Shown: positions 44,234 through 57,500 of the stretch, in pieces
How positions within the stretch are numbered: position 1 is the stretch's first letter
How the letters are laid out: each line of letters opens with the position of its first letter
Assembly (NCBI GenBank): GCA_030761205.1
Contig: JAULJL010000029.1
Location: forward strand, 441,501 to 505,500
Length of the DNA stretch: 64,000 nt
Reading direction: 5' to 3'
Origin: Fremontodendron californicum
Taxonomy: Eukaryota > Streptophyta > Magnoliopsida > Malvales > Malvaceae
Program-made: the position numbers and the translations under genes
Notes under the pieces: model-generated
Told to the model about the DNA's origin: nothing
Database searches by the model: none
Seen by the model: only the letters and a program-made list of their open reading frames with translations

Positions 44234-47190
44234 TGGCTCCCAAAAAGAACCTTGCTAACAAACCAACTTTCAAGCCTACTCGAGCTAATCCTACGATCTA
44301 TCCCACTCATCATCAAGCATTGATATTCCTGCTCACCCTTATGGTACTAGGAAAAAAACCAAAGCTCTTGCTAAGATGTTTGATCAAACTTTTCCAGTGC
44401 TTAATCCAAACCCATTCTATGATACTTCTTTTCCAATTCAAGATTTGTTAGAAGTTTCTATTGGGCAAGTTGATTATTCTCATGTATAAAGTGCAAACCA
44501 CCAGTTATCATATAAGGAGCAAGATAGCTATTCAAGCAGCAGCTCTATTCCATCATTTTCTTCAAAAGCAAGTTCTGGAGTAATAGTTGTCATGACAACT
44601 GCCACTACATAATTGGAAGAACAAGTTGTGCTTTTGACAAAAATTGTGGATTCTCTTACAACAAGCATCAAAGAAAATAAGAAAATTTCCTTTATGATAG
44701 ATAAGATTGCTAATCTCACTAGAAAAAGACCAGCAACTTCAGACCAAAATCGCCAATCAATCTTTCAAGATGATGAGAATTTGAGCATGGAAGTTACTAA
44801 GGATTTTCAACAAAAGGTCAACGAAGTGGTCATTACCAGTCAGTGATGCACCCAAATAGTGTATCTTATTTAACCTTGCACTTAAAAAGAATCAATTGTA
44901 GAGTATAGTGATTAGCAAGGGACGAGTCCACAGGGATTGGGTTTTAGTTTATAAATCACTAGTTTAAAACTTAAATTCAAAGAAAACAAAAGTTAAATGG
45001 GGGTTTTGAAATCAGTTTAAACTTAAGCAAACAATAAAAATAAGAAAGCAAGTAAATAAGAAGTAATCAGATATGAGAAATATGGCTAAAGGTTCATTCT
45101 CCACCACTAGACATCATTGTGAATCAAATTCAGACCTATCAATATCAATTATCTATCAAAACTAACAACTGTAAATAACAACCTCCCGTGTTACCCCAAT
45201 CCTTCCTTAGTTTGTAGTTAAATAGGACAAACGCCACTACTTAATCTTTAACTATCAAATAACCTAAGATAAACATCTATAGATTCAAAGTGATAGCAGC
45301 CTTAAGATGAGAAAGATAGGTTGATCTAAGCAATAAACACATAAACATGGATTTATTCAACTTATGTTATGTTCCACTTCATAATTCTTGAAAACCCAAC
45401 ATAATCATGAATTAAAATTGCTACTATTGAATAGAAATCAAGACAAGCTACGTATCAAGTTTCTTAAACTAGCATTAGATAATTATCAAGATATATCTAG
45501 TATGCATCCTAAACAAATCAAGATAAAAATCATAAACAATTCTTGTAGAAGAACATAAGCAACTTTGATAGAAAACTAATATATGATAGAATCTGAAAAT
45601 TAATTACATAACATGTTTAGGGTTTTAAAATCACCCTTAACCAAAAAAACGTTTAGCCTTGCATAGGCATTGTTAACATAAACATAGAATTAAAAAGAAA
45701 ATAAGAAGAAAACTAAAGAAAGAAAGAAAGAAGAAGAATATTAATTATTAAACCGCTTGCTCTCTCAAATTCTCTCAAACAAAGAAGAAAACATAATAAG
45801 CTTGTAGAAGTGTCTTGGACGGCTCCCCCTTGTCTTTATTTATAGGCAGAATGTAGGGCTTCCTTTTAATGAGTTGCGGCTCTTTCCTTGTGTTTTGCTG
45901 ATTTGCGGATAGGGTTAAGCATTCAAGGAAAGGTGGTTGACTTGTTTGATGTGTTTAAGGAAAGATAGAAATACTTGGCAGCCAAGGTTTATTCACCTAG
46001 GAAAGAAAGAATTAATAGTAGTCAAAGCACTCTTTAATAAGGAAAGATGCTTTACTTGCAGCCAAAGCATGTAAAAATAAGGAAAGTCATAACTGATTTA
46101 AAAATCCTACTTTGACAAGGATTAGCTTTAAGGAAAAATTCTTGCAATTAATGCAAGATTACAAAGTTGACAGCCAATAATAGCTTGCCGCCACTCCTTG
46201 TTTGACTAGGACAACTATAATTCAGCTAGGGTATTTTTTAAAGGAAGAATTAGGGTAACCCATGCATGGTTAAGTGAAGGTGGCGGCTGAACTTCTTCAA
46301 GGTGAAATAAAAGCTGCTGCTAGCCCTCTTTTAAGTGTGGGAATGGTTTTTTAAACTAAGGTTTTTATGAATGAAGAGTATATGATAAGCCACTAGTTTA
46401 TTTATGGAAGGTTTAGGTTAGGTTTAACCATATTATGTCTCCTTGATGGGCAGTCTGCTTTCCTTTGTGCTAGAAGCTTCATTTCTTGTCCAAATTCATT
46501 CTTTTCAACTCCATAGCAATCCTTATCATCCAAAACACCTATAAAACACAAAACCATAGTAAATTATCAAGGATTTCAAGAAACTAAGCATAAAATATAA
46601 GGAATTGATATATGAAAATACATGAATTTAAACATTTATCAGTCAGCTCAAAGATCTAATCAAGGAAGCTATTAAGGATCAAGTTGGTAGTATCACTCAA
46701 CCTTCATACACACATACCAAGCCATATTCTCAAAGGATCAAAGATGTCTAAAAATTATCAACCTTCAAAGTTCCAACATTTCGATGAAAAAGGAAGCCCA
46801 CACCAACATGTTGCGCACTTTGTGGAAACTTGCAATAATGCTGGCACTAATGAAGATCTCATGGTAAAGGAGTTTGTTCGCTCGTTAAAAGGCAATGCCT
46901 TTTATTAGTACACTGATCTTGAGCCTAGGACAACCGGTAGATGGAAACAACTTGAGCATGAGTTCTTCAATCGATTCTATAGCACTTGTTGCATAGTCAG
47001 CATGATTAGCTCACGCCAATGGAAAGATGACCCATTCATTAATTACATCCACAAGTGGAGGAATTTGAGTCTTAATTGGAAAGAAATGTTGTTTGAGTCC
47101 TTTGCCCTCAACATGTCATACAAGGCATGAATTGAGGCTTACGCTACATTCTTCAAGGTATCAAGTGGTGGGATATGCCCTAGAGCCAAT
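44234..47190 (+). pseudogene. Ty3/gypsy gag remnant split by a solo LTR
   Basis: MAPKKNLANKPTFKPTRANP opens at 44234 and soon loses frame. Fragments at 44613-44843 (EEQVVLLTKIVDSLTTSIKE) continue after the solo LTR with KPYSQRIKD, then YQPSKFQHFDEKGSPHQHVA, FVETCNNAGTNEDLMVKEFV and RSLKGNAF. An in-frame TAG at 46906-46908 replaces the tryptophan expected before YTDLEPRTTGRWKQLEHEF. The order and wording are those of the Retrotrans_gag capsid domain. Another stop lies near 47130. No protease or reverse transcriptase follows. The two halves join exactly at the GTCAG target duplication of the LTR. Confidence 0.75.
44844..46641 (-). repeat. Solo LTR related to the LOG-carrying element
   Basis: The 1798-bp segment starts tgatgcacccaaatagtgta and ends catttatca. 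It is flanked by a perfect GTCAG duplication (44839-44843 and 46642-46646). Its reverse complement follows the LTRs at 15314 and 22508 along the length, for example ccaatccctg..gactcg, a gcctatgc..ggctaaac stretch, and a CT-rich tract. Divergence is much higher than between those two LTRs, so it is an older or sister-family insertion that lost its interior by LTR-LTR recombination. It lies antisense to the gag remnant. Confidence 0.85.
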
Positions 47191-49079
47191 CAAGTTGGCC
47201 GATCAAGTTGGAAGCGATTCACTTCTAATAATGCATACTAATAACTTATAAAATATGTGATGAACGTTTTTGTTCATCAATTAGTTAAACAAAATAAAGT
47301 TATTGTGAGCTAATTGGATGAAGTCCATGGAACACAATGGCCTTGTAAAAAAATTATAAAGGGTTATAATTATGAGATCCTTATGCATCAAAGCCATGTA
47401 CCTAAAGCCTTTTCTTTTTGTTTGAGGAGTTGGGGTTTCCACTATTCTAATGCTTTCACTCTTTGTCATATATATATACTAGTCCATATGGCTACAATTA
47501 AGTCAATTGAAATTCACTTAGAATTCCTTAATATTTATTTCTAAAACCTAAAGAATTTGCACTGCAATTAAATCAAATCACTCTTGTAGATGCTTATTTT
47601 TTACTATTAACATAACATGTCATGTTGGCGACAGTAGCTCCCTGGCAGCAGTGACTGTGCCCCTAATAGTAGTGCTCCATGACGGCAAAGACAATGCTCT
47701 TTGGTAGTAGAGCTCACTGATGGTAGGGCTCCCTAGTTTCGGTGCTGCCTAGCACCATGGTGGAGAATGAAAATCATGCAAAACAACACCAAAAAGCTAT
47801 GTAACTATCCTTAATAAGTAGCATTATAATTTTGCAATAAAAAAGCCATAATTTTATATTTGAAAATATATATATATATATTATAGGCTTGCCCCTTGAG
47901 GAGCATGCCCCGCGAGGCAACATGTCTTGCAAGGAGCATGCCCCATGAGGTGTGCAAACTCGCGGGGCATGTCATTTATTTCTTTAGTTTTTTTTTTTTT
48001 TTTTTTTTTTAATAGTTTAATTTGAGGAAAAAAGGGCTTTGTGTAAAAAATGAAAAAAATTTGCTAGCAGGTAGCTACGTGGTAGTTTGCCTAAGCGCAA
48101 TCAGCCATGTGTGTTGCTTATAGCAAGCAGTTGTGTTGCTGCTTGCTTGCAAGCAAGCATCCCACGAGATTTCTTGCCTGAGAGATGCTTGCTCTGTGTA
48201 AGCACCTGCGAGGCTGCTTCCTGCGTGCAAGCACCCGAGAGTTTCTTGTCGGGACATACAAAAAAAAATTTGCTTTATTTACAAATTTTATCAATATTGG
48301 ATTCAAAAAATTAAAAATCAACATAGCATGTTGAATTGCAAAGAAGAAAATAGGGGTAGTTACGTTGAATTTCAAAATCCTAATCCCTCTTAATTTCAAA
48401 ATCATGCAAAATCTCTGTCTTATATTGAAAAAAAAAATTACTCTTTGTTCTTAAAAAATAACAACAACAAAAGAGATAGATGGATGGAAAACTTACTTTT
48501 TAAGGAATTTTTTGGAGAATAGAATTAAAACTTCGTCACTCTGAGTAAAGCTTGCTCCTGTATTTATAAAAATCAAAATTTAAAAATGCAATATCTTGTT
48601 TATATGTGCTACTTGAACTCTCAATAAATTGCTTATTCTTTATCTATATAAAATTCAAAAGCTTTCCTTTTTCAAATAAAACTATTCAATTTTTATAAAA
48701 AATTTTACTACTTTGTACAAGTCAAATTTGGATTAAGAGGAATGCTTCTAGATAATGTAATCCTCCCATTAATATATATTGATCATTATCACATTCATGC
48801 CAAGCATTATATCAAATGACAATTAATTAGTTCTCGTTCCTTCAATCATGCAAATGTTTGCATTTTATATATAAACCATGATTTTAATTTTATCATTACT
48901 TTCACTTATACTAATGCATGAGAATGTCTTTCTAAAAAAAAATTCAACACAAAAAAAATTTGATTTTTATATATAAAGAAACAACCAATACCCACGAGGT
49001 AGCATCCCCGCGAGTTAGCATGCCCGTGAGGCATGCATGCCTCGCAGGGCTTGTTGCCTGCGAGGCAGCCTGCTGGCAG
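47191..49079. repeat. Intergenic region with dispersed and GC-rich short repeats
   Basis: 47300-47410 is a second copy of the repeat at 10024-10125. 47630-47770 and 47880-48250 are unusually GC-rich for the window and are built of short recurring words (ggcagcagtg, agcatgcccc, gcgaggca, gcttgcaagc). The same vocabulary reappears at about 48990-49080, right beside the hAT left end. The frames 48087-48314 and 48118-48405 fall in these repeats and are not believed to be genes. A poly-T tract lies at about 47990-48010. Confidence 0.5.
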
Positions 49080-49317
49080 CAGTAGGAGTGAGCAATCGGT
49101 CAGTTCGTTTAACATAAATCGAGAATCGATTAAACCGACATAGCCAGTAGAACCGACCGACATTAATGGTTAAAATCGAATCGATCGAACCGAACTTAAT
49201 CGGTTCAGTTTTTTCGTTTCTGTTTGTTCTTTCGGCTCTACTAGCTATGCAGTCACTAAACACAAAATTTGCAAAACATAATATGCAGTCACTGTCTTTT
49301 GTAGACACAATCTGTCA

Positions 49318-49745
49318 AAACACAATATGCAGTCACTAAATAACCTAGGAACAAGAACAAAATGAAACTAAACAAAATCTGTCTGCAATATGCAATCACA
49401 ATCTGTCTGCAATATGAACAAGAACAAGAACAAGAACACAATATGAACAAAAACAAGAACACAATATGTAGTCACAATATGCAGTCACTAAACAACCTAG
49501 GAACAAGAACAAAATGAAACTAAACAAAATCTGTCTACAATATGCAATCACAACATAATTTGTTTTGCAATATGAATAAGAACAAGAACAAAACAACAAG
49601 AACAAGAACACAATATGCAGTCACTAAACAACCTAGGAACAAGAACAAATTGAAACTAAACAAAGTCTGTCTGCAATATGCAGTCACAATCTGTCTACAA
49701 TATGAACAAGAACAAGAACACAAACTCAGAGATATGCAGTCACTG
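49318..49745. repeat. Minisatellite in the hAT 3' region
   Basis: A unit of about 136-152 bp repeats about three times. It is marked by cctaggaacaagaacaaa at 49344, 49496 and 49632, with internal acaagaacaagaac and ctgtctgcaatatg words. Open frames on both strands here are repeat artefacts. Confidence 0.85.
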
Positions 49746-50604
49746 GAATTCAAGGAATGTTAAGTGAAGTTGGTGTAAAATTATCAAACAACTTCAAAGA
49801 AAATCTGTCTGAACTCATTAACACAATCTTAAAGCCTATTTTTACATGGGATCTCTTTTAATGTTGAAAAGTGAAACTAAATTGGGGTGATGGAGAAACT
49901 GGATCCATACTTGAATGATGCACTCTGAGAGAGCCAGTTGCCAAAATTTCCAGCCATGAAAACAGAAACCAAACTGTCATTTCTGAGCACAAACGCCAAC
50001 AGAACAGCTAGAAAAAATAGCCTATATCTATACATATATATATATATAATTGCATAAAAGCTCAAACATTGATACATAATTGCATAAAAACAACAAGCTA
50101 AACATTGATAACATCAGTAAGCTCAAACATTCAAGCTAAGCATAATTGCATAAAGTTTAAATATTGTAATTCATAAACAACTTAAAGTTCAAACATAAAG
50201 TTCAAGCTAAGCCAACTTAAAGTTCAAACATAAAGTTCAAGCTAAAAATAAAAGTTCAAACATAAAGTCTATAGACATGAAATCGTCCTCGAGTAGTTGA
50301 GTTAAACAAATCAACTCTCAACATCATGTCATCCTGAACCAAGTGCAAAGCTGAAAGCTAAAAACACCATCCCTGAACAAATGAACAACTTAGTTTATTA
50401 GAATATGATTTATTGATTTTGGCAATACATTATAGATTAAGAATAAAAAAGTTAAAACCATACCTGATCCATTCAACTTTTCAATTTTCACTGATCAATT
50501 ACAGATTCCAATGCAATCTTGGACAAATCTACATGAACAACAAATAAAAAAATCAACTTTAAACAAATAAGTAAAAAATTTAAAGAAACAAGCTTGTAAA
50601 AAGA

Positions 50605-52670
50605 TTAATAATTACCAATATCAAGTTTGTCAAGTTGTGTCACTTCTTCTTCGAGGGCATTTGGATCGAAATGTGAAGATTCACCATGTAAATAATCTTG
50701 AGCACACAAAAGAGCTTGCACGAGCTTAGGAGTTAAAGAACTCCTATACGCATCAAGTACACGACCACCGGTACTAAAAGCAGATTCAGAAGCGACTATG
50801 GATATTGGAATCGCCAATACGTCATGAGCTAGTTGGAAAAGGATAGGAAACCTATGACTATTGAGTTTCCACCAAATAAGAACATCAAACCTCTCTACCT
50901 TAATATCATTAGGCGCCTCATTCAAATATTTATCCAATTCTGTTTTGTTATCATCTTTCCCAGTTTCAAGCCAATACTTTTGAAACTCAGCTATTGAGTT
51001 AAAAGTAAACCCCCATCAAGTTCATTGATGGATTCTACAACATGGCTCAATTGACTACTTTCTCCAACTTGTTCACATTGAGGGTGTGACATTGCTTTAT
51101 ATTCATTAAACAACTCAACTAATGCTTCTCGCAATTTCTTCATCATCAGTATTGTTTCCTCACGAGAATACATTTTCATGAAGCAAAATTTCACAAATGC
51201 AATTTTCTTCCTAGGATCAAGAACATAAGCAATATAAAGCAACATATTCATTTTCTCCACATTCCTTCAATACTTGTCATATTTAGCTTTCATTCTTTTT
51301 GCTATTGAATTCAACTCAACATCAGGATTTAATTGCCAATCTCTTAAAGTAGCATAAATACCACAAATATCATTAAGAAAATTGTTAGAGGTGTTATAAG
51401 AGCATCCTGAAACTTTTACTGTGAGGTTATAAAAGTTTTTCAAGAGACGACATAACCTTCTAACACATACCCAATCATTTTGATCTGGCACCCCATCTCC
51501 CATCAAGAGCTCACCTCTATAGTAAGGATCAACATCATCAAAAGCCTCAAAAGCTTTTTCAAATTTTTGAGCTTGTTCCAACATCAAGTAAGTAGAATTC
51601 CATCTAGTGCTAACATCAAGACACAACAAACTCTTGCTTTCAACATGTTCATTAACAGCACACTCCTTAAACTTGGCTAACCTAGAGGGAGATTGTCTAA
51701 CATATTTCACCTCCCCTCTAACACGAGCAATTGAGTCATTCATTTTCTTCAATCCATCATTGACAACAAGATTAATTATATGTGCAATGCATCTCAAATG
51801 AAGATTTTTGCCTTCTACAACACTAGTTCTTGCATTATTACATTTCTTCCTCAAGTATGAGATGGCAACATCATTAGAACTAGCAGTATCAACTCTAACA
51901 GTAAAAACCTTATCAATTCCCCAATCCTGCAAACATTTCTCAATCGCCCTGCCAATGGCCTCACTTTTGTGACTAGAAATGGGACAGAAGTTCAATATTC
52001 TCTTATTTAGCTTCCAATAATTGTCTATATAATGAGCTGTAAGACACATATAATTTATTCTTTGCAAAGAAGTCCATGTGTCGGTGGTAAGAGACACTCT
52101 TACGGTAGATGATTTCAAAAGTTGCCTTAACTCAACTCTTTTATCTATATAAAGTTGATAAATATCCCTAGCAACAGTCCATCTACATGGTACACGAAAC
52201 CTAGGACATGCAAGTGCCATGCAACGTTTAAATCCCCTCCCTTCTACAAAATTAAAAGGCAACTCATTTACAATAATCATCTCAGCCACACCTCTCCTAA
52301 TGGCATCCTGATCAAATTTTCAAGTACCTAAAGACCCACCTCCCGATTGCAAAACTAATTCTGTTTGGGTAGGTTCACCACTACCAAGATGGTTTTTGGC
52401 ACAAGAACTCAGGTGATTTTTTAATGCAGTTGTCCCATTTCTTTTAGGATCATCATAAAATGGTCTATCACAGTAATTACATTTAGCTTTGATATCACCT
52501 TGCTCATTGGTGAATTTGGTGAAGTGGTCCCATACTTCCGACCTTAGGTTATGTCGTTTCCTTTTCACTTTAGAGGTGGCAGTTTCAACTTGTGCTCCAT
52601 CATGTGTGTCTACTTGAGGGAGAGGGGTTGGTTGTTGTGTATCATGAACTGCAGGAGTGGCATTACTCAT
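50605..52670 (-). pseudogene. hAT transposase (zf-BED, RNase H-like, dimerisation), broken
   Basis: Reading right to left: 52670-52320 holds a BED zinc finger (VWDHFTKFTNEQGDIKAKCN, then C..H spacing to NHLSSCAKNH). A TGA after GSLGT ends it where a tryptophan is expected. 52289-51267 gives the catalytic RNase H-like core (VSLTTDTWTSLQRINYMCLT; FTVRVDTASSNDVAISYL; RCIAHIINLVVNDGL; DVSTRWNSTYLML). Another TGA after AKYDKY again replaces a tryptophan. 51260-51003 continues with LLYIAYVLDPRKKIAF, and a frameshift near 51003 leads into 50937-50605, which holds the hAT C-terminal dimerisation region (FPILFQLAHDVLAIPISIVA, then SESAFSTGGRVLD). The order matches plant RICESLEEPER-like hAT transposases. 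The lesions prevent a full protein. Confidence 0.88.
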
Positions 52671-53639
52671 TTCAATTTAATTTGACATCTTCAAGAAAAA
52701 AAAAAAAACTAATTAGATTACTAAATATATATTAAACAAAAGTGGAAAGAACATGAAGATTATATTTTAAGCAACTGTAGCCACGAGCTTCTACTTCTAG
52801 CATTTACAGCTCTTAATTATTAAAAACTCTATTCTATAGCATTCCACCTGACCAAGTGAGAGATAAAGACAGTAAATGTACACTTTGTTTGATATACTTG
52901 CATCTTACCATTCAATGGCAAATAGAAAATGGACAAGTAGAAGACTTTGTTGGCTTTGCTTTTAAAAATATGTTTAAACCTAAAATTCAAGCTCAAAACT
53001 GGCAAGGCGATGAAATTTTAATGGCAGTCCCGTTAAAATTTCAGAGCTGGGGCAGTGACCCTAGATTGCCTTCTGGAAGGGTTCCTGCATTCAACCACTG
53101 CGTTTATCCAACTACTAAATCCTAAGGAAAATCAATCAGAACCCAATAAACATTAATCGCCTAAAACGACAATAGTCTGCAGTCCGCCAGTCAATCTCGA
53201 CAAGAATTGTGCAGCCCCAAATCGATTAATCAAACAAAATCCCAAAATCCCCAATTCAAGTTCAACCATTTTAAAAATGCAATTAAAAAAATTAGGATCG
53301 CAAGAAACAAATCAAAGGCTAAATCGTTAAATCATGCGTAAGCATTAAATTGAAGAGAGATGAACAGGATACCTTGAGAGAGAAAGGATGCAGCTGGAGG
53401 CTGTAGGGAGAGCTAGGGGCTGCCGGGCTGGTCCGGCTGGAGTCGGGACTCGGGAGGTTGTCAGGCACTCAGGCTGAATTGGTAAAGTCGTAAAGGATTG
53501 GGTTTAGCCTGAATGGCTGAACCAGTTTGGCCGTTTAGGGTTGAGTTTACTGTTTAGGGTTCTGTGAATTTTATTTTTGCTGAAGAAGAAAAGAAGAGTT
53601 GTTTAGTGTTTAGAGTCGAGAAAGAGAAACTCAGAAACA

Positions 53640-53830
53640 AATTAAAGAGAAAGAGAAAGTGAGAATCGATTTAGGCTTTAGCCGTTTAGGATGTTGGGTA
53701 TTTTGGGTTTGGGTTATTGGGTATGTTAGGTAATTAGGTTAGGATTTGGGTTGGGTTTTTGGGTTTGGGATTTGGGTTGGGGTATGTTGGATAATTAGGC
53801 TAGGATTTGGATTGGATTTTGGGTTTATAT
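53640..53830 (+). repeat. G/T-rich ttgggt tract near the hAT right end
   Basis: ttgggttt, tttgggt and ggttagg-like words recur, and a longer phrase (taattaggttaggatttggg, later taattaggctaggatttgga) occurs twice about 85 bp apart. The strand asymmetry is strong. It is not a telomere repeat. Confidence 0.6.
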
Positions 53831-53992
53831 AAATATTATAAATAATTTTATTAATTTAATTTAATTAAACCGTCGATTCGATTTGAAAAAATTAAACCGC
53901 CAACCGACTACCGATTAAACACGTTGTAACCGAACAAGACTAACCGGTTGAGTCATAAACCGATAAAAACGAACCGACCAAACTGAATAGCC

Positions 53993-54503
53993 ATAAATCC
54001 AAAATAGGTAGGTATACAGCAAAAGCTTAAAATTTTCTTCTGGTAGCTTTTGGACGAATATGGTGAATGATGCATCCTTCCTTATCCACAAAATCAAGTT
54101 CCGCCATGAATATAAAAGATGATAAAAATCATACCATTCATAAAAATGCAAGGCGAAAGAGGCAAGACGTAAATATTGATAGAACAATCAGAAAGCAAAA
54201 TAAAATACATCATTAGCAGTTCAATTTGTCACCACCATAAACAAGCTTATAGTCATTTTTTTGTCAAACTACTCTTAAAATATTGAAGAGCTAAATGGTT
54301 CTTGTTATAATGGCTAAATGAAGGAAAATATTTGTTTCAACTCCTTAAGGGACCAAAAGCTGTGACCCTTGCTGCTGCTTTCTTCGAAATTGTAATCTGA
54401 ATAAAAACATAGTCAAGTGTCCCTCTATTGGTGCACCATACGGATCCAAAAGCTTTAAAAATTAGGTGCTTATGAGGTGGAAAGGGCTATTATACCTATC
54501 AAA
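53993..54503 (-). other. Spacer and probable 3' UTR of the PP4R2 gene
   Basis: No coding feature. The part next to 54503 is the expected 3' UTR of the minus-strand gene. Confidence 0.45.
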
Positions 54504-57500
54504 CTAAGAATTCTCAACCGCTGTGGAATTTGCTTCTGGTGATCCCACCATTTCTTGGAAGCCATCCATGTCAATAGTCATCTCATTGATATCAGCCTCC
54601 TCCACCTCTGTCATTATCTCATCCCTGTCTCCCACCATAGCTGGTTCAACTTCAACCCCATTTTCGATTGAATTAGACGCTGCTGGTTGAGCTTCATCGC
54701 TCGCCTTTTCTGGTTCAGGATTCGCCATCATTTGTGGATAGGATTTGGTGCAGACTGTCAAAGTAGAGGTTACCAGCAAATTCTACAAAGTATGAAAAAT
54801 TGAATCATGACTTAACACTAAGTATAAAAAAAAAGAGAAAGACAGAAAACGAACAAATGCAATGACAAATTAAAATCATTCACTAGCTGGTTTAACAGTA
54901 ACTTTGCACTTCATTGAATCTTTAATCACAGCACAAATCAGACTTCTAATATCCTTTTGCTTTTCCAATTTCGTATGTACTTTTTCATCTATTAAAATCA
55001 TTCAACTATCTGTGCATACAAAACTGACAACTTATCAAAGGAAACAGTAGCACAAATCGATTTGGACTTTGATGTAGAACAAGGAAAAGAGATAGTTACT
55101 AAAAATTTAGAGGAAAAACCAGTGACAGACTGAAGAAATAGGTAGAGAAATACAAGAGTTGAGGGAGAAAACCAAAAAAGAATCAGAGAGGAAGAAAATC
55201 TCAATATTCTCTACATCAAAATCTCAAATATTCATCATTCCAAACCCACTCGAAACTAAAATAACATATAACATAGATATTTATAACTAAACCCAAAACC
55301 CTAAGAAAATGCAAAATACCAAATATAACCCTAAAACCCTAATATTTGGAAAAAGAAGTAAAGCACTTTACTAGTCAATATAAAATAACCTAAATAAGCT
55401 AAAACAACCTAAATTTATGTAAAGATTACAATCAGTACTGTAAACTAAAGTCCTAGAAAACTTAATCTCTCAACTAGCATATTTAAATCCTGCATCAAGA
55501 GTACATTGGACAATTTTAAAGAATTGATAGACATGACCAAACAAAGTAAAAATACAGAAACTCAACCATCATTTATAAAAGGTTCAAGAATTGCTCTCAT
55601 TGGAATTAACTCAATTCAAAAGGTCTTCAAAGCTTTCAATCAATGTAAATGAAGCTGAAGTGTTGACAAAGAGAACTTATTCCCGTTGAAAGGACAGGCC
55701 AACCATATCTCAGAAATATTTGAAAAAACATGTATAAAAGTCAATTGTGTCCAGTGTGGGTTGACTCGATTAAATATTCAACCTATGGTAGTTAAAGTTT
55801 CTAAAACAAAAAATGAGTTAGTTCAAGATGAAAGCTATCTCCTGCAGCTAATTGTAAAACTCATAGAAGAATTGTAGTGTGACAGAGATACTTGACAGAT
55901 AAAAGCAAGGAAATGAAATTATTGGAAGTTTTTATTAAAATACCTTTTCTAGCGCTAGGGCAAGCTTTGAGAGATTTGGATAGATGCTTCTAGCAGCCAG
56001 TAGGATCTGTTAAGCATAACATTTGTGCAAAAATGAAATGTTAATAGCAGTAAAGAGAAAAGGTATCATGGCATTTATCACTTCATGCATTTTGAAACAT
56101 ACTATACTGGAAGGTTTAAGTTTCAATTTAGTCGCTGTATTTTCACGAAATGTTAAAATTACTCCTTGCACATAAATTTCAGTACTGGCAGCATTGTCAG
56201 AGAATGTGGATACTGTAAATCAAGACAAACTACAAAGTGAGCAATACTGATATCTTGGTTCAATTATCTAAAAGATGGAGAAATTGATAGAAATGTTAAT
56301 CATAGAACTCAGGTGAGATAAGTTCAAGAATCTTGTGTTATACAAAGTTCCACTAAAACTTAAGGGAAATTTTACTGGATATCACTAAACTAGCAATGTA
56401 GTGCATGATTGAGTCTTGGCAACTAAGTATTAACATGCACAAAAGTGAGTGTTTGAGATGAGAATGCAATGTTGGATGCGTGGGCATGCAAGGAAATATA
56501 AGATTAAGCGAGTACATATATTAAAAAAAACTTCATATGCACCCATTGAGGATGAAATGATAAGAAACTCACTTCGATTCATAGTCCAAGCAACATTATG
56601 TTTCAAAAAAATGCTATTTTGACCAATACTCCTTGGTATCCACCTCCAATCCATAGATGAGCAATTAGATTAATGAGCAACAATTTACACAACTTTTCTG
56701 AGGAATTAAAACTACGGTTAAGTCATAGGAAGACCAAGGAATTCTGAAACTACAGCACAGACAAAAAAGACCTACATAGACATACATGGATGTGGACACC
56801 CAAGCCAGCTAATTGATGTCTTAGATGTAGCATTTATGAGAAACTTCTGAGCTTAAGTCGCTGCATGTATCAAAAGTTTAGTTGTCCAAGTGGCAAATGA
56901 CTTGACAATTGGTGCCAACCAGGCTGGTCATTTGTCAACCAGATGCTGGCATAGCGGAGAGGGTGAGATTTTTGAAATCTTGTAAATACTAAATACGTCT
57001 GATTTTCAGTAGATTACCTATGTGATTCAAGCTAAGTTTGAACTGGGAAAAGCTGAGATGGACACGAGTGGTTGACCCATCTTCAAGGCCCTACAAATTG
57101 CAACTAGATAATATCCCCCCAAAATGTATAGCTGCTTGGTTAGTGGACGTTACTTTTAGCCTAAAGAATAACAACATTTTAGCAAGTAGATGATATTGTG
57201 TCAGTTAACAAGGCATATCTCATGGCTAAATTGAGACAAGTCAAGAGCACATGACTTCACATACTAATCTTAGCAGCAAATAAGCTCACAAGCATTCCAA
57301 TCACAGTTCTAGTCTTTAATGTTTATCTGCATCAGTATAATAGCTTCATTGCGCTCCATTGCTCCAAGTTCTTTTAAGAATCTCTTTCAGTTGTGATTTC
57401 GTTATTTGAATTGTTCAAGCAACTGCATTTCAGTCACTTGAAAGCATTCAATTCACATTTGTATCATTCTCAATATGATGGTATTATTGATATAATTTAA

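Larger units (their letters stand above)
49080..53992 (-). mobile_element. Decayed hAT DNA transposon
   Basis: The left end reads cagtaggagtgagcaatcgg, then tcagttcg; such a GTGAGCA end is common in plant hAT elements. Both subtermini carry many accgaacc/ggttcggt-type half-sites in inverted orientation (49098-49215 and 53865-53985). A hAT transposase pseudogene lies between on the minus strand. The right terminus (cgaaccgaccaaactgaata, then gcc) has drifted from the left one and no 8-bp duplication is clear, so the right limit is approximate. Confidence 0.7.

Noticed and set aside
48087..48405. Cys/Ala-rich small protein frames on both strands
   Set aside because: They sit in the GC-rich word repeats, overlap each other on opposite strands, and lack start context or homologous motifs.
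53640..53830. Interstitial telomere repeat
   Set aside because: The recurring word is ttgggt/tttgggt, not the plant TTTAGGG unit, and the spacing is irregular.
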